Source: Gammaproteobacteria bacterium
GTDB taxonomy: Bacteria > Pseudomonadota > Gammaproteobacteria > SKWO01
Assembly: GCA_007128895.1 (NCBI GenBank)
Contig: SKWO01000054.1
Span: 1 to 37,071 of the forward strand
Length of the DNA: 37,071 nt
Direction of reading: 5' to 3'
Numbering within the stretch: position 1 is the stretch's first letter; each line of letters begins with the position of its first letter. The notes beneath the pieces were generated by a model, which worked only from the letters and a program-made list of their open reading frames with translations, was not told where the DNA came from and searched no databases. The position numbers and the translations under genes were made by a program. Positions 1-12,098 of this stretch are shown here, in pieces.

Positions 1-1266
<1,266 letters not shown>

Positions 1267-1388
1267 GAAAACTCCAGAAGAAAACATCGGCCTGTCGCCG
1301 TGAAGGGCGCCAGTCAAAGGCAGACGGGGATCAGCGCAGCTGCGCAAAAGAGGGGCAGCGCATAGACTGGTAGGGCGCTGCTGGAAGC

Positions 1389-1394
1389 AGTATA
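1389..1394 (-). promoter_or_regulatory. possible -10 box for rhlE
   Basis: TATACT on the minus strand, about 120 bases before the rhlE start codon. I see no good -35 at 16-18 bases. The leader between would contain the 12-base palindrome GCGCAGCTGCGC (1334-1345) and a CAGCGC/GCGCTG inverted repeat (1356-1361 and 1375-1380), so a structured 5' leader is possible. Weak call based on one hexamer. Confidence 0.25.
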
Positions 1395-1410
1395 CCCTGT
1401 TTCTGTCGAA

Positions 1411-2328
<918 letters not shown>

Positions 2329-2784
2329 TCAGTGGCGCCCGGAGTGGCCGAAGCCGCCCTCGCCGCGCCGGCTGCTGTCGAATTCGTCGACCAGATCGAA
2401 GGCCGCCTGTACCACCGGGACGAAGACCATCTGCGCGATGCGCTCGCCCGGCTGGATGGTGAACGGGGTGCTGCCCCGGTTCCAGCACGAGACGAAGAGC
2501 TGCCCCTGGTAGTCGGAGTCGATCAGACCGACCAGGTTGCCGAGGACGATGCCGTGCTTGTGGCCGAGGCCGGAGCGCGGCAGCAGTACGGCGGCCAGTG
2601 CCGGGTCGCCGATGTGGATGGCAAAGCCGGTCGGAATCAGTTCGGTCGCGCCCGGTGCGAGTTCCAGCGGCCCGTCGATGCAGGCGCGCAGATCAAGACC
2701 GGCGGAGCCGTCGGTGGCGTATTCGGGCAGCGGAAACTCGCTGCCCAGGCGGGGGTCGAGCCGCTTGAGCTGGATTCGATGCAT
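2329..2784 (-). CDS. dut: dUTP diphosphatase (dUTPase)
   Basis: Hydrolyses dUTP to dUMP and pyrophosphate, keeping uracil out of DNA and feeding dTMP synthesis. The frame is open to 2805, but I place the start at the ATG ending at 2784: this gives 151 residues beginning [20 protein letters not shown], the length and N-terminus of the trimeric bacterial enzyme, and it begins 4 bases after the cheV stop codon. Family motifs are visible: [13 protein letters not shown] (motif I), [13 protein letters not shown] (II), [11 protein letters not shown] (III), GERIAQMVF (IV), and the glycine-rich C-terminal motif ending in [12 protein letters not shown] (V). All five are complete. Probably cotranscribed with cheV upstream and argB downstream. 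Confidence 0.96.
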   Translation of the reverse strand: MHRIQLKRLDPRLGSEFPLPEYATDGSAGLDLRACIDGPLELAPGATELIPTGFAIHIGDPALAAVLLPRSGLGHKHGIVLGNLVGLIDSDYQGQLFVSCWNRGSTPFTIQPGERIAQMVFVPVVQAAFDLVDEFDSSRRGEGGFGHSGRH

Positions 2785-2788
2785 CGGC

Positions 2789-3733
2789 TCAGCGCTTGAT
2801 GGCAAATTCCTGAATCGCCGCGGCCATCTGCTGCGGGCTGATCTTGGGGATGAAGCCGGAGGCGCCGAGCTGCATCGCCTCGCGCTCGTTGTTCTTTTCC
2901 GACATCGACGAGTTGACCACGATCGGGATGTGCTGGAAGGTCGGGTTGGCCTTGATCTCCTTGATCACGGTAAAGCCGCTGACCTCAGGCATCTCCAGGT
3001 CGGTGATGATCAGGCCGATGCTCTCCGGATCGGCGCCGGAGATGTACTCGAGGATCTCGCGCCCGTTGTTGAACATCAGGTAGTCGGCGATGCCGAGCAG
3101 GCCGAGCTGCTTCTTGATCTGCGAGCGGGCGACGTGGGAGTCCTCGGCGATCAGGATGCGCTTGAGGTTGTTGACCGGGTGCGGGGTCAGATGTTCGACG
3201 TTGCTCTCCTCCATCTCCGAGAAGCGCGGCGCGATCTCCTGCAGCAGCTGCTCGACATCGAGGATGTAGACGACCGACTCGCTGCCGTCGTCGTTGGTGA
3301 TCTTGGTGGTGTTGGTGATCTTGCCGATCTCCAGCAGGCTGGGCGGCGGGATGTGGATCTCGGACCAGTCCTTGCGGATGATCTTGGCCTCCTTGTTGGC
3401 CAGCAGCCCGACATTGCTCTTGTTGTATTCGCAGATGATCACCTTGTCATCGTTCGCACCCATCCCCTCGCCGAGCCAGCGGGCCAGGTTGATCACCGGC
3501 AGCAGGCCGATGCGGTGGTCGATCATGCCCTCGATCACCGGGCTGCCGGTATCGGCGACGTGGTCGATGTAGTAGGAGCTGCGCTTGACCACCTCGCGCA
3601 CCTTGAAGACATTGATCGCGTAGAGCGAGTGGCTGTCGCCGACATTGAAACAGAGCAGCTCCAGTTTGTTGGATGCGGCCAGCTGGGAGCGGGCATCAAC
3701 CTCTTTCAGGGCGCTGGATGTGTTGCGTGCCAT
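2789..3733 (-). CDS. cheV: CheV chemotaxis coupling protein (CheW domain plus receiver)
   Basis: Couples chemoreceptors to the kinase CheA and can be phosphorylated to tune the array. The 314-residue protein has an N-terminal CheW-like domain (about 25-170) and a C-terminal response-regulator receiver (about 190-312) with the acidic pair E197-D198, the phospho-acceptor D245 in ITDLEMP, and K297 in FIPK. All receiver residues needed for phosphorylation are present. No other chemotaxis gene lies nearby, so it works with an array encoded elsewhere. It opens a cheV-dut-argB run; a TAGAAT hexamer on the minus strand (3761-3766) is a possible -10, without a convincing -35. Confidence 0.95.
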   Translation of the reverse strand: MARNTSSALKEVDARSQLAASNKLELLCFNVGDSHSLYAINVFKVREVVKRSSYYIDHVADTGSPVIEGMIDHRIGLLPVINLARWLGEGMGANDDKVIICEYNKSNVGLLANKEAKIIRKDWSEIHIPPPSLLEIGKITNTTKITNDDGSESVVYILDVEQLLQEIAPRFSEMEESNVEHLTPHPVNNLKRILIAEDSHVARSQIKKQLGLLGIADYLMFNNGREILEYISGADPESIGLIITDLEMPEVSGFTVIKEIKANPTFQHIPIVVNSSMSEKNNEREAMQLGASGFIPKISPQQMAAAIQEFAIKR

Positions 3734-3831
3734 AGTCGTGGTCCCGTAGTGCGAAGCTCGATTCTACCGCCGCGAGTCGGGCCGCGCCACGTTACCGGGG
3801 GCGGCTTCGCTCAGGCAGGGCAGTATTGCGT

Positions 3832-3837
3832 TATACT
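3832..3837 (+). promoter_or_regulatory. possible -10 box for trmB
   Basis: TATACT lies 28 bases before the trmB start codon, in the 132-base divergent gap with cheV. Spacing to the gene is right, but the -35 region is poor, so this is a tentative assignment. Confidence 0.35.
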
Positions 3838-3865
3838 GGCACACTTTTCAGCGTTGTGCATCTCC

Positions 3866-4552
3866 ATGAATCAAGAGACCCACCCGCGTACCGTGCGCAG
3901 TTTCGTTCGCCGCGAGGGGCGCCTGACCACCGGCCAGGCGCGCGCGCTCGAGCGTTGGCTGCCGGCCCTGTCGATCCCGCCCGGCGATGCGTTGCTGGAC
4001 CTGAACGCCCTCTTTGGTCGTGACGCCCCGCGCACGCTGGAGATCGGCTTCGGTGACGGCGAGGCGCTGCTGGCGATGGCAGCGGCCGCGCCCGACCAGG
4101 ACTTTCTCGGCATCGAGGTTCACCGCCCGGGGGTTGGCCACCTGCTCGCCGGGGTCGAGCGGCTGGGGCTGACCAATGTGCGCGTGGCGTGTCAGGACGC
4201 GATCGAGGTACTGGCGCGCATCCCGCCGCAGAGCCTCGACCGGGTGCTGCTCTTCTTTCCCGATCCGTGGCCGAAGAAGCGCCACCACAAGCGGCGCATC
4301 GTGCAGGCTGCCTTCATCGAACGGGTGCGCGAGCGCCTGCGCGAAGGGGGGCGGTTTCATGCCGCGACCGACTGGCAGCCGTACGCCCAGTGGATGGTCG
4401 AGGTGCTGGAGCAGGCGCCGGGCATGGTGAACTGCGTGGCGCCCGGCGCCTATGCGCCGAAGCCGGACTACCGCCCCCAGACCAAGTTCGAGCGGCGTGG
4501 TGAACGGCTCGGCCACGGGGTGTGGGACCTGCTCTACTGTCGAGAGGGTTAA
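3866..4552 (+). CDS. trmB: tRNA (guanine-N7-)-methyltransferase
   Basis: Methylates N7 of G46 in the variable loop of many tRNAs using S-adenosylmethionine. The 228-residue product has the SAM-binding motif [12 protein letters not shown], the family signature [15 protein letters not shown], and the C-terminal [17 protein letters not shown] block typical of TrmB. The start is the ATG at 3866; the Shine-Dalgarno sequence is weak. The reading frame is open far upstream, but that part runs antisense through cheV and dut and is not coding. It ends one base before the stop codon of the convergent lipoprotein gene. Confidence 0.96.
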   Translation: MNQETHPRTVRSFVRREGRLTTGQARALERWLPALSIPPGDALLDLNALFGRDAPRTLEIGFGDGEALLAMAAAAPDQDFLGIEVHRPGVGHLLAGVERLGLTNVRVACQDAIEVLARIPPQSLDRVLLFFPDPWPKKRHHKRRIVQAAFIERVRERLREGGRFHAATDWQPYAQWMVEVLEQAPGMVNCVAPGAYAPKPDYRPQTKFERRGERLGHGVWDLLYCREG

Positions 4553-4553
4553 C

Positions 4554-5018
4554 CTACTCTTCGATCAGCGAGAAGACCACGCGCTGATCGAGGCGCGGTA
4601 CCCGCACCAGGTGGAAGGGCTGGGTCAGCGCCTGGGTGGCGATACCGTCGGACGGCGGGGTACGGCTGACCATGCGCACCAGTACGGCGCCACGGTGCTC
4701 CATCACCTCGCTGACGGTGATGTGGTAGCCGCCACTGGGGCGTTGCCCCATGAAGGCGACGATCACCATGTCACGGGTGAAATCGATCTCCGGCAGCGGG
4801 GGCGCCGGCTGGCGCATGGCGTGGTGTGCCTGCCACAGCGCCTGCCAGGCCTCGCCGTCGCGTACCACGCTCAGGCGCGGTGCGTCGATGCCGCTGTGCA
4901 GCCCCTTGCTGAGCGTCTCTACCGGCAGCGGGTGGCCGTCGCCGGCGATCGGTGTGCTGCTGCAGCCGCCCAGCAGCAGGGCCGTCAGCAGCCCGAAGGC
5001 GATGAGGGTGGCTCTCAT
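4554..5018 (-). CDS. PrcB-like lipoprotein, function unknown
   Basis: Predicted outer- or inner-membrane lipoprotein of 154 residues. The N-terminal hydrophobic segment ends in a lipobox (LGGC, Cys19). The rest is one small domain with MVIVAFMGQRPSGGYHITV, which resembles the TGGY-containing domain of PrcB, the partner protein of a spirochaete protease complex; this similarity is from memory of the family and says little about function here. An in-frame ATG exists at 5048, but the one at 5018 has TGAGGA about 9 bases upstream and gives a clean signal peptide. It lies just upstream of nothing on its own strand (it follows hemW by 32 bases), so it may be the last gene of the rph-rdgB-hemW run. 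Confidence 0.8.
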   Translation of the reverse strand: MRATLIAFGLLTALLLGGCSSTPIAGDGHPLPVETLSKGLHSGIDAPRLSVVRDGEAWQALWQAHHAMRQPAPPLPEIDFTRDMVIVAFMGQRPSGGYHITVSEVMEHRGAVLVRMVSRTPPSDGIATQALTQPFHLVRVPRLDQRVVFSLIEE

Positions 5019-5050
5019 GTGCTCTGTCCTCAGTGTTTTGTTGCCCATAA

Positions 5051-6208
5051 CTATACAAACAACCCGAGCAGGTCGTCGAGATAGCGGCGGCCCTTTTCCG
5101 TCGGTGCCAGTCGGTCTGGGTCATCGCGCATCAGGCCGCGCCGCTGCGCCTCGGCCAACTCTGCGGCGATCGTCGCCAGCGGCAGGCCGGTGCGCCGGCT
5201 GAAGAGGTCGCGCTCGACGCCGTCGTGCAGGCGCAGGCCGTTGATCAGAAACTCGAGTGCCAGTGCCGGGCCGCTGATCGCCTCGCGGCCGGCCGTGGTC
5301 GCCTCGCCGCGTGCGGCACGCGCCAGGTAGTCGCGCGGGTGGCGTACGCGGTGGTGGCGTTCGACCTGCAATACCCCCTGCTCGGTCGTGTGGGTCAGCT
5401 TGCCGTGGGCGCCAGGGCCGATGCCGAGGTAGTCGCCAAAGTGCCAGTAGTTGAGGTTGTGGCGGCTCTGCCGCCCGGGGCGCGCCCAGGCGGAGACCTC
5501 GTAGGGGCGGTAGCCGGCGGCCTCCAGCCGGTCGCGGCCGAGCTGGTGCATCTGCCATAGCGGCTCGTCGTCGGGCAGGGGGGGCGGCGCGGCGCCGAAG
5601 GCCGTGTTCGGCTCGATCGTCAGTTGGTAGCGCGACAGGTGTTCCGGGGCGTGGCTCAGGGCGGCGTCGAGGTCGGCCTCGGCCCCTTCCGGGCGCTGAC
5701 CGGGCAGGCCGAACATCAGGTCGAGGTTGAGGTTGTCGAAGCCGGCCGCGCGGGCGGCCTCGATCGCTGCGTGGGCGCTGCGACCATTGTGGATGCGCCC
5801 GATCGCCGTGAGCAGGTGGTCGTCGAAGCTCTGCACCCCGAGCGAGAGTCGGTTGATGCCGGCCTCGCGGTAGCCGTGAAAGCGCGCTTGGTCGACCGTG
5901 CCGGGGTTGGCCTCGAGGGTGATCTCGGCCCCCGGACGCAGGCGCAGCCGGGCACGTACCGCCGAGAGCAGCCGCTCGATAGCGGCCACGCTGAGCAGGC
6001 TGGGGGTGCCGCCGCCGATGAAGAGGGTGTCGAGCGGGCGGCCCCAGACACGCGGCAGTTCGTGCTCGAGGTCGGCGATCAGGGCGTCAACGAAGGCGGC
6101 CTCCGGCAGTGGCTCGCGCAGCGGATGGGAGTTGAAGTCGCAGTAGGGGCACTTGCGCACGCACCACGGCACATGGACGTAGAGCGCCAGCGGTAGCGGT
6201 GCGGGCAA
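5051..6208 (-). CDS. hemW: radical SAM heme chaperone HemW
   Basis: Radical SAM protein of the HemN family that binds heme and hands it to respiratory proteins; earlier annotated as an oxygen-independent coproporphyrinogen oxidase. The [4Fe-4S]/SAM motif CVRKCPYCDF has Cys16, Cys20 and Cys23; GGGTPSLL, EANPGT and NRLSLGVQSF follow in the expected order. The length, 385 residues, and the absence of the long HemN N-terminal part favour HemW over HemN. The start codon lies one base after the rdgB stop, so translation is probably coupled, and rdgB-hemW is a common gene pair in gammaproteobacteria. Confidence 0.93.
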   Translation of the reverse strand: MPAPLPLALYVHVPWCVRKCPYCDFNSHPLREPLPEAAFVDALIADLEHELPRVWGRPLDTLFIGGGTPSLLSVAAIERLLSAVRARLRLRPGAEITLEANPGTVDQARFHGYREAGINRLSLGVQSFDDHLLTAIGRIHNGRSAHAAIEAARAAGFDNLNLDLMFGLPGQRPEGAEADLDAALSHAPEHLSRYQLTIEPNTAFGAAPPPLPDDEPLWQMHQLGRDRLEAAGYRPYEVSAWARPGRQSRHNLNYWHFGDYLGIGPGAHGKLTHTTEQGVLQVERHHRVRHPRDYLARAARGEATTAGREAISGPALALEFLINGLRLHDGVERDLFSRRTGLPLATIAAELAEAQRRGLMRDDPDRLAPTEKGRRYLDDLLGLFV

Positions 6209-6209
6209 G

Positions 6210-6803
6210 TCAGCGTGCCTTGAGCTGTTCCAGCAGGCCGTTCAAGGCGCGGGCGCGGTGGCTGATGCGGTTCTTGGTCTCGGCCGGGAGCTCGGCGGCG
6301 GCGCAGTCGTGATCCGGCACGTAGAAGACCGGGTCGTAGCCGAAGCCGCCGTCGCCCTGAGCCGCTTCGAGGATGCGCCCGTTCCAGATCCCCTGGCTGA
6401 TCAGCGGGGTCGGGTCGTCGGCGTGGCGCAGCCAGACCAGCACGCAGACAAAGCGGGCGCTGCGCAGGTTGCGCGGGGTGCCCTCCAGTTCGCGCAGCAG
6501 CCGCGCCACGTTGTCGGCATCGCTGCTGCCCGGCCCGGCGAAACGGGCCGAGCGGATGCCGGGGGCGCCGTGCAGGGCGTCGACCTCCAGCCCGGAGTCG
6601 TCGGCCAGCGCCGGCAGGCCGCTGACGCGGGCGGCGTGGCGCGCCTTGATCAGGGCGTTCTCGACAAAGGTCAGGCCGTTCTCCTCGGCCTCGTCGACGC
6701 CGAGCTGGCTCTGGGCGACGACCTCGAGGGCGAGCGGTTCGAGCAGGGCGCCGATCTCACGCAGCTTGCCCGGGTTGTTGCTGGCCAGAACGATCCGGTT
6801 CAT
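6210..6803 (-). CDS. rdgB: XTP/dITP pyrophosphatase (non-canonical purine NTPase)
   Basis: Hydrolyses dITP, ITP, XTP and related nucleotides to monophosphates, preventing their insertion into DNA and RNA. The 197-residue product begins with the nucleotide-binding [11 protein letters not shown] and has [29 protein letters not shown] and the C-terminal SHRARAL, all characteristic of the Ham1/RdgB family. Its ATG overlaps the rph stop codon (ATGA), and hemW follows after one base, so the three genes form an operon. Confidence 0.97.
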   Translation of the reverse strand: MNRIVLASNNPGKLREIGALLEPLALEVVAQSQLGVDEAEENGLTFVENALIKARHAARVSGLPALADDSGLEVDALHGAPGIRSARFAGPGSSDADNVARLLRELEGTPRNLRSARFVCVLVWLRHADDPTPLISQGIWNGRILEAAQGDGGFGYDPVFYVPDHDCAAAELPAETKNRISHRARALNGLLEQLKAR

Positions 6804-7516
6804 CCTTGCAGTGCCTCCTTCTGGTGGTCGATCAGGTCGTCGATGCCGCCGGCGGCGAGGGCGAGCATCGCCTGCAGCTCATCGGGCCGGAACGGGTGGC
6901 CTTCGGCGGTGCCCTGGACCTCGATGAAGGCGCCGTCGCCGTTCATCACGACATTCATGTCGGTCTCGCAGGTCGAGTCCTCGGCGTAGTCGAGGTCGAG
7001 GATCGGCGTGCCTTGGTAGATGCCGACCGAGACTGAGGCGAGCCAGCCCCGGCGCGGGTCGCCCTTGATCCGCTTCTCCCGGCGCATCCAGTCGAGGGCG
7101 TCGCACAGGGCGACGAAGCCGCCGGTGATCGCCGCGGTACGGGTGCCGCCATCGGCCTGGATCACGTCGCAGTCGACCGTGATGGTGTGCTCACCGAGCA
7201 GGGTGAGGTCGACCGAGGCGCGCAGGGAGCGGCCGATCAGACGCTGGATCTCCAGGGTGCGGCCGCCGCGCTGGTGGGCGGAGGCCTCACGCTGCATGCG
7301 GCGGCCGGTCGAGCGCGGCAGCATGCCGTACTCGGCGGTAACCCAGCCCTGCCCCTTGCCGCGCAGAAAGCGCGGTACGCTGGTATCGACGCTGGCGTTG
7401 CACACCACGCGCGTCTCGCCGAATTCGACCAGCACGGAGCCCTCCGCATGTCGGGTATAATGGCGGGTCAGACGAATGGGGCGGAGCTGGTCGGGTGTTC
7501 TGCCGCTGGGGCGCAT
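6800..7516 (-). CDS. rph: ribonuclease PH
   Basis: Phosphate-dependent 3'-5' exoribonuclease that trims the 3' ends of tRNA precursors. The frame is open to 7666, but the ATG ending at 7516 gives 238 residues starting [16 protein letters not shown], exactly the usual size and N-terminus. Conserved blocks include [18 protein letters not shown], the arginine-rich RMQREA, and [17 protein letters not shown]. No truncation of the C-terminus is seen, unlike the frameshifted rph of E. coli K-12. First gene of the minus-strand rph-rdgB-hemW run, divergent from yicC. Confidence 0.97.
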   Translation of the reverse strand: MRPSGRTPDQLRPIRLTRHYTRHAEGSVLVEFGETRVVCNASVDTSVPRFLRGKGQGWVTAEYGMLPRSTGRRMQREASAHQRGGRTLEIQRLIGRSLRASVDLTLLGEHTITVDCDVIQADGGTRTAAITGGFVALCDALDWMRREKRIKGDPRRGWLASVSVGIYQGTPILDLDYAEDSTCETDMNVVMNGDGAFIEVQGTAEGHPFRPDELQAMLALAAGGIDDLIDHQKEALQG

Positions 7517-7552
7517 GGCGGGTACCTGCAATGGATGGCCTGTCGGCCGCCC

Positions 7553-7581
7553 ATTATACGACCCGCGCCGAGGAGTGACCA
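7553..7581 (-). promoter_or_regulatory. promoter of rph
   Basis: On the minus strand, TGGTCA (7576-7581) and a perfect TATAAT (7553-7558) are separated by 17 bases. Transcription would start about 7546, giving a leader of about 30 bases before the rph ATG. The -35 overlaps the ribosome-binding region of the divergent yicC. A second perfect TATAAT, on the plus strand at 7456-7461 inside rph, could serve yicC but lacks a -35. Confidence 0.55.
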
Positions 7582-7583
7582 CG

Positions 7584-9087
<1,504 letters not shown>

Positions 9088-9118
9088 CCGGTGCCAGAGC
9101 GGGCGTGTGCAAGCAAAA

Positions 9119-9147
9119 TTGTGATAGGCCTTCGCAAGGCCTATAAT
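9119..9147 (+). promoter_or_regulatory. promoter of rpoZ-spoT
   Basis: TTGTGA (9119-9124) and a perfect TATAAT (9142-9147) are spaced by 17 bases, which fits sigma70. Transcription would start near 9154, about 34 bases before the rpoZ ATG. The spacer is filled by a perfect inverted repeat, described separately. Confidence 0.65.
9125..9143. repeat. 8-base perfect inverted repeat inside the rpoZ promoter
   Basis: TAGGCCTT (9125-9132) and AAGGCCTA (9136-9143) are exact reverse complements separated by CGC. The dyad fills the space between the -35 and -10 hexamers and touches the -10. It could be a repressor operator, or the stem of a hairpin at the 3' end of the gmk transcript; no T-run follows, so a standard terminator is unlikely. 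Confidence 0.6.
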
Positions 9148-9187
9148 AAACGGTTACCCCCTGAATACCCGCTTGCGGAGGAAGAGC

Positions 9188-9517
9188 ATGGCCCGTATTA
9201 CCGTCGAAGACTGCCTCGATAACGTCGATAACCGTTTCCAGTTGGTGCTGGCCGCCTCGATGCGGGCGCGGCAGCTGGCCAACGGCGCCGAGGCGCGCGT
9301 CGAGTGGGAGAACGACAAGCCGACCGTGGTGGCGCTGCGCGAGATCGCCGATGGGCTGACCGGCCTTGAGGTGCTCGACGAGGAGAGCCGTCAGAAGCGG
9401 GCCGCCTCGACCATCGATGAGGCGCAGATTGTGGCCGAGTTGCAGGCCGAGCTGCGCGCCGAGGCGGGCGAAGAGGCCGCCGGTGGCGCTGCCATGGAGG
9501 ACGAGGGCGCCGAGTAA
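9188..9517 (+). CDS. rpoZ: RNA polymerase omega subunit
   Basis: Small subunit that helps fold and hold the beta' subunit and forms part of a ppGpp-binding site on RNA polymerase. The product is 109 residues and begins [20 protein letters not shown], the standard omega N-terminus, with the [15 protein letters not shown] block near residue 43. The C-terminal third is rich in Glu and Ala and varies in the family. The ATG at 9188 follows a GGAGGAAGAG ribosome-binding site. spoT follows immediately, so the two genes of the stringent response are expected on one transcript. Confidence 0.97.
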   Translation: MARITVEDCLDNVDNRFQLVLAASMRARQLANGAEARVEWENDKPTVVALREIADGLTGLEVLDEESRQKRAASTIDEAQIVAELQAELRAEAGEEAAGGAAMEDEGAE

Positions 9518-9536
9518 GCGCCCTCACGCCAGCGCC

Positions 9537-11675
9537 GTGAGCGCGACTCTGCCGTCCGTTCACAAGATTCACGACCTCGTTGCGGTCGTCGATACCTACC
9601 TCAAGCCGGAACAGGTAGCCGAGATCTACCGTGCCTACCTGTTCGGCGCCGAGGCACATGAAGGGCAGTGCCGCATGTCCGGCGAGCCCTATATCTTTCA
9701 TCCCCTCGCCGTGGCCCTGATCCTGGCCGAGATGCGTCTCGACTACGAGAGCATCATCGCCGCCCTGCTGCACGACGTGATGGAGGATACCGGCACCCGC
9801 AAGGAGGAGCTCGCCCACGCCTTTGGTGAAGAGGTGGCCGAGCTGGTCGACGGGGTCAGCAAGCTGACCCACATCCACTTCGAGAGCAAGGCGGAGGCGC
9901 AGGCGGAGAACTTCCGCAAGATGATGCTGGCGATGGTGCGCGATCTGCGCGTCATCCTGATCAAGCTGGCCGACCGTCTGCACAACATGCGCACGCTCGG
10001 CATCATGCGCCCGGACAAGTGCCGCCGCATCGCCCGTGAGACACTCGAGATCTACGCCCCGATCGCCCACCGCCTGGGCATGAACCGGGTGCGTCTGGAG
10101 CTGGAGGAGCTCGGCTTTGCCGCCCACTGGCCGCTGCGCCACCGGGTGTTGGCCGAGGCGGTGCGCAAGGCGCGCGGCAACCGGCGCGAGGTGATCAACC
10201 GCATCGAGACGTCACTCGGGGAGCGGCTGCAGCAGGAGGGGATCACCTGCGAGGTGCAGGGACGGCAGAAGCACCTCTACAGCCTCTATCGCAAGATGGT
10301 GCACAAGCACCTCTCCTTCGGCGAGGTGCTCGACCTCTACGCCTTTCGCATCGTGGTCGACTCGGTCGACACCTGCTACCGCGTGCTCGGCGTGGTGCAC
10401 AACCTGTACAAGCCCAAGCCCGGCACCTTCAAGGACTACATCGCCATTCCCAAGGCGAACGGCTACCAGTCGCTGCACACCGTGCTGTTCAATCCGTACG
10501 GCTTTCCCATCGAGGTACAGATCCGTACCCGGGACATGGATCAGGTGGCCGAGGCCGGCATCGCCGCCCACTGGCTCTACAAGACCGACGGCAGCAGCAG
10601 CAGCGCGCAGAGCCGCGCCCGCGACTGGCTGCGCGGCCTGTTGGAGCTGCAGCAGTATGCCGGCGACTCGATGGAGTTTCTGGAACACGTCAAGATCGAC
10701 CTCTTCCCGGACGAGGTCTACGTCTTCACCCCGCAGGGCGAGATTCGTGTCCTGCCGCGTGGCGCCACCCCGGTCGATTTTGCCTACGCGGTGCACAGTG
10801 ATGTTGGCAACACCTGTGTCGCTGCCCGGGTCAATCAGCATCTGGTGCCGCTGCGCAGCGAGCTGTTGACTGGCCAGACGGTGGAGATCATCACCGCCGC
10901 CGGCGCCCGACCCAACCCGGCCTGGCTCGACTTCGTGGTCACCGCCAAGGCGCGCTCGGCCATTCGCAACTATTTGAAGAATCTCAAAGAGGACGACGCG
11001 ATTGCGCTCGGACGCCGGCTCCTTGAGCGCGCCTTGGGCAGCCTCTCCCTGAGCCTGGACAGTCTGCCGGATGGGCGTTTGCAGGCGCTGCTGGCGCAGA
11101 CCGGCAGCGAGAGCCTGGATCAGCTGCTGGCGGAAATCGGCCTGGGCAAGCGCATGCCGCTGCTGACGGCGCGCGCACTGGCCCCGGAGGGGCAGGATGA
11201 GGCGCCGGAGGTGGGCGATAGCGCCGGCGAATCGCGCCCGCTCTCGATCCGTGGCACCGAGGGCATGGTGGTCAGCTTTGCGCGCTGCTGCCGCCCGATC
11301 CCGGGTGACTCGATCCTCGGCTTCCTCTCGGCGGGACGCGGCATCGTCATCCATACCCAGTCGTGCAAGAATGTCGGCGAGTTTCGCAACAAGCCGGACA
11401 AGTGGATCGATGTCCAGTGGGAGCCGCAGACCGAGGGCGAGTTTCCGGTCGAGGTGCGCGCCCAGGTGGCCAACCAGCGCGGCGTGCTGGCGACCGTGGC
11501 CGCGGCGATCGCCGAGATGCACGCCAATATCGAACATGTCCAGATGGACGAGCGCGACGGCAGCCACAGCAGCCTGACCCTGCTGATCACCGTGACCGAT
11601 CGCCGCCATCTGGCCCGTATCCTGCGCCGTCTGCGCCATCTGGAATCGGTGCTGCGCATTCAGCGTACCCGTTAA
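9537..11675 (+). CDS. spoT: bifunctional (p)ppGpp synthetase/hydrolase SpoT
   Basis: Makes and, mainly, degrades the alarmone (p)ppGpp. Domain order over 712 residues: HD hydrolase (HD at 79-80, inside LLHDVMEDT; FRKMMLAMVRDLRVILIKLADR after it), synthetase region (GRQKHLYSLYRK, DLYAFRIVVDS, DYIAIPKANGYQSLHT), TGS (DEVYVFTPQGEI, GATPVDFAYAVHSDVG), then a C-terminal ACT domain. HD and regulatory parts look intact; whether the synthetase is strong cannot be read from the sequence. I chose the GTG at 9537, 19 bases after rpoZ; the frame is open further upstream but runs through rpoZ. The Shine-Dalgarno sequence is weak, so coupling to rpoZ is possible. Confidence 0.96.
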   Translation: MSATLPSVHKIHDLVAVVDTYLKPEQVAEIYRAYLFGAEAHEGQCRMSGEPYIFHPLAVALILAEMRLDYESIIAALLHDVMEDTGTRKEELAHAFGEEVAELVDGVSKLTHIHFESKAEAQAENFRKMMLAMVRDLRVILIKLADRLHNMRTLGIMRPDKCRRIARETLEIYAPIAHRLGMNRVRLELEELGFAAHWPLRHRVLAEAVRKARGNRREVINRIETSLGERLQQEGITCEVQGRQKHLYSLYRKMVHKHLSFGEVLDLYAFRIVVDSVDTCYRVLGVVHNLYKPKPGTFKDYIAIPKANGYQSLHTVLFNPYGFPIEVQIRTRDMDQVAEAGIAAHWLYKTDGSSSSAQSRARDWLRGLLELQQYAGDSMEFLEHVKIDLFPDEVYVFTPQGEIRVLPRGATPVDFAYAVHSDVGNTCVAARVNQHLVPLRSELLTGQTVEIITAAGARPNPAWLDFVVTAKARSAIRNYLKNLKEDDAIALGRRLLERALGSLSLSLDSLPDGRLQALLAQTGSESLDQLLAEIGLGKRMPLLTARALAPEGQDEAPEVGDSAGESRPLSIRGTEGMVVSFARCCRPIPGDSILGFLSAGRGIVIHTQSCKNVGEFRNKPDKWIDVQWEPQTEGEFPVEVRAQVANQRGVLATVAAAIAEMHANIEHVQMDERDGSHSSLTLLITVTDRRHLARILRRLRHLESVLRIQRTR

Positions 11676-11699
11676 ACGTCTATCCAAGGAGAGAGGACC

Positions 11700-12089
11700 A
11701 TGAGCCGACGCACCCCCATCACCACCGACCGCGCCCCGCAGGCGATCGGTACCTACTCCCAGGCAGTACGGGTCGGCACCACGGTCTACCTCTCCGGCCA
11801 GATCCCGCTGGTGCCGGAGACGATGGCGCTGGTGGAGGGCGACATGGCGGCACAGATCAGCCAGGTCTTCGATAACCTTGCCGCCGTGGCCGAGGCGGCC
11901 GGCGGCTCACTGGCCGATGTCGTCAAGCTCAACGTCTTTCTCACTGATCTGGGCCACTTCCCGCTGGTCAACGAGGTGATGGCGCGCTACTTCAGCGAGC
12001 CCTACCCGGCGCGTGCCGCGATCGGGGTGGCTGCACTGCCCAAGGGGGCGGCGGTGGAGATGGACGCCATCCTCGAACTCGAGCGGTAA
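11700..12089 (+). CDS. ridA: RidA family enamine/imine deaminase
   Basis: Hydrolyses reactive enamines and imines such as 2-aminoacrylate that leak from pyridoxal-phosphate enzymes. The 129-residue protein shows [12 protein letters not shown] at 12-23, [10 protein letters not shown] at 30-39 and the active-site Arg105 and Glu120 region. AAGGAG lies 8 bases or so before the ATG. Its position between spoT and recG is conserved in several gammaproteobacteria and fits one long transcript, with recG beginning 9 bases after its stop. Confidence 0.95.
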   Translation: MSRRTPITTDRAPQAIGTYSQAVRVGTTVYLSGQIPLVPETMALVEGDMAAQISQVFDNLAAVAEAAGGSLADVVKLNVFLTDLGHFPLVNEVMARYFSEPYPARAAIGVAALPKGAAVEMDAILELER

Positions 12090-12098
12090 GCAGCCGGC

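Noticed and set aside
1356-1380. CAGCGC/GCGCTG repeat as an intrinsic terminator of argB
   Set aside because: The loop is 13 bases and no T-run follows on the minus strand; more likely part of a structured rhlE leader or chance.
7456-7461. Plus-strand TATAAT inside rph as the yicC promoter
   Set aside because: Perfect hexamer, but no -35 at usual spacing and no extended -10; kept only as a remark.
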